Positions 10,501 through 22,500 of a DNA stretch of 64,000 bases are shown here, in pieces; position 1 is the first letter of the stretch, and every line of letters begins with the position of its first letter. Location: contig NZ_MTQO01000042.1 of NCBI RefSeq assembly GCF_001984155.1, positions 1 through 64,000 on the forward strand. The letters are read 5' to 3'. Below the pieces are notes generated by a model. That model did not search any database. It worked only from the letters and a program-made list of their open reading frames with translations, and was not told the DNA's origin. Origin of the DNA: Actinosynnema sp. ALI-1.44. Its GTDB lineage: Bacteria > Actinomycetota > Actinomycetes > Mycobacteriales > Pseudonocardiaceae. Made by a program: the position numbers and the translations under genes.

Positions 10501-13500
10501 GTACGGCGCGCGCGTGGCGCTGTTGGCCGCCGCGTGCACATCGGCGCGGATGACGGTGGCGATTCGCTCGGCGCCCCACCGCTTGCCGAAGAAGTACCTG
10601 GCGGACAGTTCCTCGGCGGTGTACGGCTCCCCGCGTTCCGCGGCCGCGAACACCTCGGCTTCGGCTGCTTCGTTGATCAGTTCGATCCCTCGCTGCCGGG
10701 GTATCCCGTAGTGAGAGGCCAGCTCGGCCAGATACGAGTCGGCAGGGGTTATCGGCTCGCTTCTGTCCTTGTTGCTGTACGTGTGTTCGTTCGGAGAGGC
10801 CGCTTGGCGCAACAGTGCGACGTATGCGGCGTCGATGCGTTCGCGTGCCCACTCCGGTGTCCTGTTGTGCCGCTTGGCGAACTCCTCGGCGGATACGCGT
10901 GGGCCCCAGCCCCTCTCCGTGAGCCGCAGGTAGTCGACCACCCCGGCTGTGTTGACCAGCACCTCTGCTTCCGCCCTGCTGATCCCGAACCGCTGGACGT
11001 AAGCCGCGGGCAGGCGAAGTGTGGTGTCGCCGCTGATGAGGTGCGCGATGAGGAAAATCGCGCGTTCCCGGCTGCCGCCGAGTTTCTCGGTCAGGACATC
11101 GACGTCGAGGTCGCCGCCTTGGATCTGCTCACCATTGCTCGTCAGCGAGCTTTCCTCGACGAGGATCGCTTCGCTCGCTGCGAGCGCGTGCACGTACTGC
11201 GCGTCTTCGCGCGCTCCGACCGGATCTGTCCGATGCTCGACGGCCTCGCGGCTGATTCCGTACCACGCGGCCAGCTCGTCGTTGGTGAACAGACCGGTTC
11301 GCGCGTCTTCGCACACCAGAACACCGATCTGCTGGAACGCCCACCGCCTGCTCCTGCCGAACAGCTTGGCCAACGCGTGCGGAGTACGTGGACCGCCCGC
11401 CTTACGCGCCTCGGCGAGAGCCGTGTCCCTGACCGCGTGCTCGGCCTCCACACGGCTTATCCCGAAGTCTGTGACGATTTCGGTGATGCTCAGCAGTTCG
11501 CCGTTGTCGGCGTGGCGGCGCACGACATCACGCACGGCTGCCAGTTTGGCTTGCCGCGCCGCCACGGGGTTCATCCCGAACTGGCGAGCGAGTTCCTTGC
11601 CGGAGTACCGGCCAAGGTGGGTACTCGCTCGTTCGTGCACGGCCGCGACGGCGGCGGCGAGGATCAGTTGGTTCGCCCTGGCGACACTGATCCCATGCCT
11701 GTCCGACAGTTCCCTCGCCGAGTACGGCCGACCGTCGAGCCCGGCGTCGAGTGCGTCGGACAAGGCACGAGCTGTCAGCTGTTCTTCGATGGCAACCGCG
11801 TGGGCGATCTGGCTGTGTGCCCATCGCGTGTCCATGCCGTACTTCGCAGCCAACGCCGCCGCGTCGTACCGCTCGCCGCGCCCCGCGGCTTCCATCACAT
11901 CGACGTGCGCGACGGCCTGGATCTGGTCGTAGGCCCAAGCAAGGCGCTGTTCGAACTCCTTCGCCAGTTTCTCCGGCGACAGCGGCCGCGGGGTGCCCGC
12001 CGCCGCGCGCACCAGGGCCCGTGCCCGCGACTCGGTCGCCCCAGCAGGATCGGGAACCACATTCCCCACTGCCGCATGAGCCCTCGAGACGACCGGGTCC
12101 TTCAGCGGTCCGGACCAGCCTGGCTCCTCGTTGATCACCCGGTACGCCACCTGAGGTGTCAGGTTGTACCGGTCAGCCAAGTCGGCAGCGTTGACGGTTC
12201 CGCCACCTCGGACAACCTCACGCACGTGGACGAGCGCGGCGAGACGAACCATCCGCTCCACGTGTGCCGGGTCGATGTCGTACTCGCGGCCCACCACGTC
12301 CGGGATGAGCGGCCGACCGGCCGCCACGGCCTCGCGCACGTCCTGGAGCACCGCGGTGTCCACCTTGGACGCGTCGTCGAACCTGATGGACAGTTCCCGT
12401 TGTCCGTAGGGATGTCCCGTGGCCGCAGCGGCACGGATCGCGGCGACTTCGGCGGCGACCACAAGCCCCGCGGCGGTTTCGCTGTCAGCGCCCGAACTCG
12501 TGAACCAGTGGAGCAGCGATTCGGCTGTGTCCGCTGAATCGTCCCGGTCGGCGGCCTGCAACCGCTCGGCCGCCACGCGGATGACCAAGTCACGCGCCCA
12601 CTCGCCGTGCTTCCCGTGGTCGGCTGCCAGTTTCCCGAGGGGATACGACCGACCGGTCGCCATGGCTTGGAGCACGTTGTCCCGTGCGGTGGCGTCGGTC
12701 CGGGCAGGGGGGTGACCGGCTCTCCCTCGCTGAGTCGGCTTGCCGAGGACGCGTCGCAAACCAGTGCCCATGCGGTTCGCGTCCGGCGCCCCGACAAGAA
12801 GATCCCAGTCCAGCAGCGGACCGCCCAGCCTGCCCGTACCAGTCCTCGCCATCTCGACGTAACCGACGACACCCTTCGGATCGACATCGGCGATCTTCTC
12901 GCTCTGCAGGTCCGAGAACACGATGGCGCCGTCGGGGCCGTGCTCGACGAGCACACCGTGCACCATGGTCTTGGAGACGTGCAGGAACGCCACTCCCCAG
13001 GCGCCTGGTGACTGGTTGCGGGTGTGCGCGACGATCTGCTCGTAAGTCGCCTTGACAGGATCTCGGCCCAGCACCTCTCTGAACCGGCCAACGGTCAACG
13101 GTTCGTCACCATCGACACCCACGATGATGCCCTCGGAGTCAGCCAAGTAGGAAGGATGCGGAAGGCTGCCGGGTTCGGCGCTCGGCTGGCTGCCCGAGGC
13201 CTCACGACGATACGGCGGCGGGACGTCCAAGTCCGCGTACGACGGTGGTGGCACCTCGGACTCATCAGGTTCATCGGACTGTTGTGCGGTCGCTGTCAGC
13301 GCGGCAGCGACTCTGCCGTCCTGTCGAGTGAGTGTCCGAGGCACTGCACCGCCACGCCCAGTCCGAGTGCGCCGGGGGTTGCCCTCCGGCGGTACCCCGA
13401 CGAGAAGTTTCGGGTTCAACGCGGGAGCTCGCAACGGCGTCGAACCCAGCCTCGGCATGTTCATGTAGCCGACGACGTCCTCCGGACGCGGATGCAGCAT

Positions 13501-16500
13501 CATGCCGCGCTGCGGATCGACGAAGCTGAGGCGCCCGTTGTCGTTGCGCACCAACACGCCGTGCAGCAAACCGCCAGGGCCACGCAGGAACGCCGCGCCC
13601 CACGCCCCCTCCGGCTGGGCTCGGACGTGCGCGGCGACCTGGTCGTAGGACGCGCGGACCGGCGTTCCCCCGGTTTCCCGCGCCAACGAACGGACAGACA
13701 CCGGGACACCGGCGTCGGCGGGCACCGTGACACCGCCGGTCAGGGTCTTCTCGGCCGCGATCAACGACGGCCCGCAGTTCTGCGTGTGGCCCAGTTCGCG
13801 CTGCTGGTACTTCGCCGCGTTGACGCCCCATAGCTGCGGGTAACGCTTCCGGAACTCGGTACGAGCCGGGTTGTCGACCCAGATCTCCACCTCGGTCGGG
13901 CCGTCGGAGTGCACGAAGTGCGGCACCGCGTCGAACCCGAGGTGGCCGCGGGTCAGCCGGTCTGCGACCGGGACCTGGGACTGCACCAGCCCGAGGACCT
14001 TGTCCACTTCCCGCACGGTCGCGGCGAAGTCATCCCCGACCCGGGAGGAGTCCAGGTTGCCGTGCACCCGGTAGCGCACGGTCGGCCGTGCACCGGCGTC
14101 GCTGGTGTCCAGCGCCTCCCGCACGAGCGAGTACAGCTTGACCCGCTGGTCCACCGGCAGCCGCTGCATGTCGGTGGAGTACGTCACGCGCGTGGTGGGC
14201 CGGGTTCCGTTCAGGCCCGGGTCGCGGCGGGCATGCTCCAGCGCACTGAAGTACCCGCGCGCCGCCTGCCAGTAGGCTGCCGCGGCCGACTGCTCGGCTG
14301 TCGCCGACCGACCGTCGACAGCACCCGCCTCGGCGGCTTGCACGGCACGGAGCTTGCCGCGGGCGGTCTGCCAATCCTTGTTCCGCGTCGCCAACTCCCT
14401 GGTCGCGTTGACCAGTGACTCGGGCAGACGGTCAGTCCGGTCCGTGCGCCGGATGACGTAACCGCTGTCGAAGTCGACGTCCACCACGGCGGTGCGCTTG
14501 AAGCTGAGCTTGGACGTGGGCTCGGCGACGAACCGGAACCGGGCACCGTGTGCCCAGACACTCGTCATACCGTCCGTGTCCGGCTTCTTGGCGGACGCCG
14601 GGAGCTGGTCCTGTTCGGCCCCAGTCCGGTTCCCCCGTTCGTGTTCGGACTCCTGCCCGCCGAGCGGCCGCACCGGCATCGTCCACGTGGCCAGTGAGCC
14701 GAACGGGTTGCGGAAGGGGTAGTCGGTCGCGTTCGGCGCCTGCGGGACGCCCGCGGCGACAAGCGGCACCGCCTCCGCCTCGTACGTGTGGCCGGACTGG
14801 AGCGTCGTCGCCGACTCCCCAGGCGTCTTCCTGTCCCCGTCCAGCTCTGTCCGCGCGCTCGCACCGCGCAGTTCACCGTGCCCACTCGGCACCGAGTGCA
14901 CGCCCAGCTTGATCCCGAGCTCCGGCGGCAACTCCAGCGGCACCGCGTCGGTGCCGTGCGTGCCAAGGCTTCCAGCGACGCGGCTGCTGGCCAGCTCGGC
15001 ACGCAGCATCGCGCGCGTCATCACGTCCACCGACCCGCCCGCGGCCGTGATGGCCTGTTCCGCGGCGAGGACCAGGTCGTCGACATCGCCATGGAAATCG
15101 ACGACCCGGTAGTTCTTCTGGTCCTCCGGCAGCTTCTCGGTGATGTCGGCGGCCCGCCACTGCGCGATCGCCCGCTCGTCCGCCGCCACCGCTGACCGCT
15201 GGGCGATCTCACCGCGCCGGGAGGCCCCTCCGGTGGCGGCGATCGACGTGTCCTCGATCGGGGTGTGCGTGATGACGGTGCGGGTGACCGGCGCCGCCGC
15301 GACACGTTCGCCGTGCCGTTCGATGCGCACGTCGAAGAGCATCTCCGTGCTGTGCTCGACCATCGCACCACGCACCGTCTCGGTGCGCGTCTGCTCGACG
15401 GTCCGGTCGTGCTTGGTGCTCAGGGTCTGCTTGAGGAACTGGAACATGTTCCCGACACCGAGACCCACGTTGCTGTACGGCGCGCCGTGTGCGCCGGGGT
15501 GCGCCTTCGCGTTGTCGACGGCCGAGTCGTTCTGGAACATCCCCGCCGGGATGAAGATGGACGCCACCTGTGCCACCACCCGGCTGAACTTGCGCTCGGT
15601 GCCCGCGAGGAACGTCGCCTTGGTGGTCTTGACCAGATCGCCGTGTCTGATTCCCGTCGGCACGGGTGCGCTCAGCGGCTGGGCGCTCATCCGCAGCTCG
15701 TAGGTTTCCCCGTCGATCCGGTACAGCCTGCGCAGCAGAGTCACGGTGCCCCTGTCGCGCAGGTCTCCCTGCGACGCGTGTACGTCGACCAGTGCTCGCT
15801 CGCTCTCGCGGGGATTGTCGTGCTCGGTGTCCAACGACGAAGCGGGCAGCAGCTTGTCGGCCGTCTCCTGGCCGACGGTGCGCACAAGGTGCTCGTACAA
15901 CGGCTGGATGCGATCGGTGAGGTCGATCGCCTCGATGACGTCGTCGGACGACATCGGGGCACCGATGGGCACGCTGTCCGGCACCGGGCTGAGGTCGTCC
16001 GGCCCCGTCGGCAGGTTCAAGTCCGGCACCGGCTGCGGTGCGTGTGCGCGGCGCGCGTCCTCCTGCGCCTGCCTGGCGCGGATCTCCTGCAGTTCCTTGT
16101 CGTCGACCAGGACCCGCACCGCTCGCGGCAACTCGAACCGCTCCGCGGCCCGGCTGACCGGCTTCGAGGAGAACAACTGCCACGGGTCGAAGTTGCCGCG
16201 GCGCTTGACCTCGACGGCCTGCGTGACTTCCAGCGTGGCGCGCACGAGGTGCATCCGACGTGGCTCCCCGGACAGCTCAAGGCCGTGGGAGAACGTGGTC
16301 CGGTGCCCCTGCTTGTGGCTGAAGCTGCTCACCCACAGGCCGAACTGGTGGATGATCGCCCCGAGGCCACGGGTGACCGTGCCGGGCGTGTGGTTGACGG
16401 TGTCGCTGGGGAACACGATGACCGGTTCGACCGCGGGCTGGGCGCTCCACGTGCTGCCGCGCTCGCTGCTCGTGGTGTCCTCGCCGATGACCGACTGGTT

Positions 16501-19500
16501 CGGCCGAACCCACATGGTGTCGAGCACTTCGAGGTCACGCAGCATGTACGACCTCGCGGCAGCGGCCTCCGAGTCGGCTCGCCTGCGGTGCCAGCGCAAC
16601 CGGCTCCGCTCCCGCGAGGCTGCCTCGTCGATCACAGCGGCCACGTCTCCACCCTCGAACTGCCAGATCGGATCACCGCCCGACGCCTGGTCGAGCAGCG
16701 AACGCAGTGAGGCGCTGACGTGCTTGAGCCCGTGAACGCGCCCGACGATCCGCAGGTCGCTGAGCCTGCGGAACGGGCCGTGACCGAGTTCGGCGCTCCG
16801 GTTGGTCGAGACGTTCTCCAACCTCGTGCGGTTGACCGGTCGCACGTCGGCGTCCAGGTCACCGTGTGAGGCGGGCAGTTCGATGACGACGTCGACGGTG
16901 ACCTTGCCCGCCTCACGCCCCTCCGCGGCGGCTGTCTCGTCCACGATCGTCAGCGGGTGCAGGTCCGGCGCGTGCCTGCCGGGGCGACCGATTGTCACGG
17001 CTTTGACCAGGTCGTTGTGCTGTCGCCAGTGAGTGCCGGACGCGGTGAGCTCGATCTTGGCCCGGTACCGGCGCATCGGCTCGGGCAGCACGTCACCGGA
17101 CTCGTCCAGTTCCTTGCCGCGGACATCGCCGCTGGACCGTTCCGTCCCGTGGGCGAATCCGGGCTTGGACAACCTCTCGTGGTTGACCTTGAGGATGCCG
17201 CTGAGCTGTGCGGAACCGCCCAGCATCGCGTACACGCGGCCGATGATGCCGCCGCCGAACAACCAGGCGCGGCTGCGGCTGAACGTCCCGGTCGCCTTGT
17301 CGGTACGGGAGTCGGCCGTGATCGGCACGTCTGCGGGCCCCAGGTCGACGAGGTCGCCGACGAGCCGCGCGGTCACCTCGGTCGTGACGTGGTAGTCGTG
17401 GGCGCGCCCGTGTTCCGGTTCGAGCTCCTCCACCAGTGGTTCACCCGCGACGAGATCAGGCGCCCCGCCCGCCAGCCGACCTGCGGAGATCCCGTCGCGG
17501 ACCTGCGCCTCCCTGGCGAGTTTGCGCTCGTCCTTGCCCGAGATGCCATCGGCGAGGGCCTCGTCGCCGAAATCGGTGACGAACTTGGTGTCCCGCCACT
17601 TCCACCGCTTGTGACCGGGCAGTTCCGCCGTGGAGTCCCGCAGGATCCTGCCCAGCTGCTCCGCGGCCTCGTCCAGCTGCAACGCCGCCGAAGCCGCCGC
17701 CTCGACCACTTCCTGACGGGTCGGGGCTGTGTCCAGCACCGCGGCGGCGTCGATTCCGGCGCGGGCGGCGTCATCGGACCTCGACCACTGGTAGGCCTCG
17801 AACGCGCTGGGGAAGGTGACCGGCGAGTGCCCTGGCTTGCGGAACTCCAAGTCGTAGACGACGCGGTTGCGTACCACCGAGACGGTGCCGGAGCGGGTGG
17901 TCTCCGCTCCCGTCTCGTGGCCGTAGCCCTGCTCGTGGCCCCGGTCGTGCCCGGCGGTCACGATGCCGCCGCCGCCGACCGTGATCATGCCGATGTCGAA
18001 CCCGGGTCCGGCGGCGATCGAGAAACTCGTGCTGTGTGTGGCCTTGTTGACGCTTTCGACAGTGTCGAGCTTCGACGTCACCTCCTCGTACGGCACGCCG
18101 TCGATCGTCTCGACGTAGGTGACCCGCCGGGCGACAGCGCGCATCTGCACGCGCCTGCTCTTGGTGCTCAGCAGCCGCTTGAGCGGATTCCCCTTGGGCA
18201 GCAGCTCGTTCGAGTCCACCCAGCCCGCGCCCTTCGCGGCCTGTGCCGGTGTCACAGCCATCTCCGGCAGCAGTCGCTCGACGTTGCCGGGGCTCGTGAA
18301 GTCCCGCAGGACGCGGCGCGATTCCTTGTCCAGCCCGCCGACGTGCGCCAGCAGTTGACCGAACAGGTCACGTGCCCGGGAACCGCGCTGACGCAACGGT
18401 TTTCCGTGATAACGGCCATGCACGGCGTCGCGGACGTCGCCGTGCTCGACCACGAACGTGGGCAGCGCCGACGGCACCGCGACCGCACGCCCGGTGTTGC
18501 GCAGCCCGACGGGCACGCTCACGTTGACGGAGACCGGGGTGTCCGCCGGGCCGATGGCCTGGCCGACCTTGATCTCGTGGCTGTTCGGCTTTCCCGAGCT
18601 GTCGAGCAGCACCAGGGTGAACGTGACCGGAGCGCGCACCACCCGCATCCCCTGGAAGCCGATCTCACTCGTCGGCTCGGTCGGGAGCGAGTAGCTGACC
18701 CGCACCTTCCGCGAGTTCGTGCGCGAGTCGCTGCTGGAGACGCCGGGCGCCGTCGAAGCGGCGCCGTGGCCGCTGATGAAGACACCGGGGATCATCGGAA
18801 CCACGAACAGCAGCTTCGCCAAGGGGTTGCGGCTGCTCGACGTACCGGCCTTGACCTCGCGCTCGTGCTCGGTCGTCGCCGACGCTGCCGGTGCGTCCGC
18901 CTCGACGGGCGCGGCGGCGGACATGTCGACGTCGGCGCGGATCAGGATGTGCTTGCCGCCGAGGCTGATCTCCCTGCCCGCGCCGCGGAACGACTCGACG
19001 TCGTTCGCCACGGCATTGCGCAGGGCTTCGATCTCCTCCGGCGTTCCTGTCGCCAGGCTCGTGGCCACGTCGACGACCCGCTCGACGCCCCGGGTCTGGG
19101 CAAGCTGTTTGCCCACGCCGAAACCACCGCGGTTGCGCAGCGAGTAGCGCGGCAGCCGCTGCCACCAGTGGCGCGGGGCGGGGCCGGTGCTGGTGTTCTC
19201 GGCAACCGCGACCTGGACCTGGTGCTGGTTCCCGACGGGCGGCTCGGCTCGCTCACCGTCTACTTCGGACTCGAAAGGCTCCGTCACCTGCGGCAGGATC
19301 GCGTCCGACGTCTTCGGCCAGAACCGTACTTCCTCAAGAGACCGGATCGGCACGAAATCGTGTACCTGCGAGCTGTAGACGACCGCCTGCCCGTCGATGT
19401 TGTGCACGGTGAAGAAGTCCGCACCGAACGCACCGTAGCCGCCGAACACCAGGCCATGCGCACGACCGGGTTCCCGAGCGGTGACATACGCCTTCAGGTC

Positions 19501-22500
19501 GTCGAGGCTCATCTCAACCTCGCCCGACAAACGCGCTTCCGCCACCCGGTCCCGGTGCACCGGCCCACTCGGCGCCGCGGCGAACTCGGCCGCCCGATCA
19601 CGATGCGCATCGGCGTTCAACATCTGGATCGACGACGACAGGCAGTTCGTGGAGTGCCCGGGACGGCCCGCGACGAAGTTCGCCCGGTTGATCCCACGCC
19701 CGTGCGCGAAGTGCTTGTCCAGGAACTCCTGCTTGCGAACAGGGTCGTCTACAAAGGTCTCCGCCGACACCACACCCGGCACCGCGTTGGTAGCCGACAC
19801 CGGCACACCCACCGGCGCGGCGCCGTAACCGCCCGTGCGGCGTGACCTGGCACGACCCGGGGGCTCGGGCTGCGGCGGGCGCGAGGACTCCTGCTGGGAC
19901 ACCCGCTGGGTGATGCGCTGGACCTCGCGCTGCGTGAAGCGGGTGTTCGCCCAGCTCTCCACCTGCACGCTGTCGTCGCCGGGTGCCAGAGTGGCGGTCA
20001 CCAGTCCGCCGTTGTCCAGAACGGCGAGGTGCCCGTCCGCCAAGGTCACCATCGGCCCGTCGCCCGTGGTCACCGCGAGTCCCGGCACGCTCTCAGCGAA
20101 CTGCCGGGCAAGGCGAAGACCGGCGCCGGGTGGCGGATCGCCCTGCACCAGCAGGAAAAGCGATCCTTCGCTCGCGTCGATCAAGCCACGCATGGCCCGC
20201 GCCATCGTCGCGCCGTCCACCCAGATCCGTTGACGTCCACCGACACCGAGGTTCAACCCGAACCTGCCGTCCGCCCGGACGTTGACGCCCCAGATCGGCG
20301 CGTCGACGACAACGGGCGTCTCGGACCGCGGCCGGCCCTCCCGGTGCCGCACGGCATCGGCGGCCGACTCACCCGGCACCGTGAACACCAGCTTGATCTC
20401 GTGGTCGGCCACACCTGCCAACCAGCCCCGCACATCGCCCAAGATGGCGTCGTCCGGAAGATAGCATTCCCTGTCCGAGTTGTCCGGGACGAACCCGGTC
20501 ACCGACACACCGCTCCCCCCGGATTCGACCGCGTTCCCTGCGTCGTCCAGCCCCGAGTAGGAGCGCTTCCCCTGCGACTCCGCGCCCTGACCAGCGGGCT
20601 GCTCCGAGCTGTCGACGTTCACCGACGGACGCGAAGCAGTCGATTGACGGAGCTGCTGGGCGGCGGCCCGCGAGAGACGGGTGCTCTCCACGCTGCGCAC
20701 CACGATGGACTTCTTGTCGTGTGCCCACCGGACCGCGAGCATTCCGTGGTTGTCCGCCACAGCGATGGACCCACCGGCCAACGTGGCGATCCAGCCTTCG
20801 CTGGTGTACACGGTGAGTTTGTGGTTCCGGCGCACCATTTCCTTGGCGAGGCGCACGCCCGCGCCGCCTGGGTCCCGCACCGCCAGCAGCAGCACGTTCT
20901 TCGTGCCGTGCGCGATGCTTTCGGTGTCCGTGAGCACCTTCCCCGCTCTGTCGGCGTCGACCAGGATCGGGCCCGGCCTGTGTTGCTCGGTCGGCAGCGA
21001 GTACGTGTCACGCCCGGCGGCTTCGACCGCGACGACCATGGTGGAACCGGGGAGCGGCCAGGTCCGCACCACCCCCTCCACCGTCGCGGCTCGCTCCGAC
21101 GCTTCGAGCACCGACTCCCCCGGCAGCGTGAGCAATACCTCGACCGACCGGTCATGAATGCTGCTCAACCAGGCCTGCAACCGGTGCCTGACACCCCGGT
21201 CCTCGAGGAAGGTCAGCGCGCGCAGCTCGGCTTGGACGAGAGTCCGTCGATAGAGGTCGTTGCGAATGAACCGAACCGGCTTGCCATGGGAGTCCGTTCC
21301 GGAGTACTTCGACGGACCCCCACCCCATCCTGTCGGCTGGCCGATCCCCACCGTGCCACGCCGCGCCACCGCCCCACCGGAGAGATCCACCGGTGCGGTC
21401 ACTTGCGTAAGCAGCGAGTCCGACGTCTTCGCGGAGAACCACACCTGGAGCGGAGATCCCACCGCGGCCATCCGGTGGGACTGGGAGTCGTAGTAGGCGA
21501 CATCCCCGTCGATGTTGTGCGCGGTGAAGAAGTGACCACCGGCGTCGCCGTAGTCCGCGTACACCAACCCGTGCGCACGACCGGGTTCCCGGCCTCGCAC
21601 GTAGTTCTCCACGTCGCTGTAGCCGTTCTCCTGCTTCGCCATGGGCGGCAGTCCGGATTTCGCGATCTGGTCACGGTGCACAGGACCGCTCGGAGCGGCG
21701 GCGAACTCGTTGGCTCGGCCACGGTTCGCGTCCGCGTTCAGCGTCTGGACCGCTGAGGGAGCGCAGTTCGAGGTGTATCCGGGAATGCCCGCGGCGTACC
21801 TGTGGTGGTTGACGCCTTTGCCGTATGCGAAGTGCTTGTCGAGGTACTCACGCTCGCCTGCCGGGTCATCCGCGAACGTCTCCGCCGACACCACACCCGG
21901 CCGCGCGTTGGCGGCCGACAGCGGCACTTCCGCTGGCGCGGCACCAAAACCGTACCCGCCATACGGATACGAGTCCGTGCGATGTGGCCTCCGATCAGGT
22001 TGATCGCCACGAGTCTGCCCCAACCCGTCGAACGGGTTCTGCGTGCGGAACCGCTTCCGCAGTTCCTCCAGTTCGCGCTGGTGGTCGTACCGCCGCCGCG
22101 CTTGCTCGTCCGACAGCACCTCGTACGCGGCCTGGACGCGCTGGAACTCCTCTTGGCGTTTCGCCTTGAGATGCTGGTCCTGCACCTTGTCCGGGTGGGT
22201 TCGCAAAGCCAGCTTCCGGTACGCCGTCCTGATCTGCTCGGTCGTCGCGTCGGTTGCGACACCAAGCACTTTGTAGTGGTCATCGGGGCCGCTGGAAGGC
22301 TCCTTCGCCGCTGTGTCGCTCTGTCCCGACGGCTCCGGCCTGGGACCAGGTCCGGCGTCGCCGGGCCGGTTCGACGGCCCTGCCTCGGGGTTCTCCGGCC
22401 GCGGCGGTGACGGAGCCGGTCGCGGATGAGCAGCCCTCGGCGGTGCTTGGGGACGTGGCGCTTCCTGTGCACGGATCTGCGCGATCTCGTTCAGTGTGAA

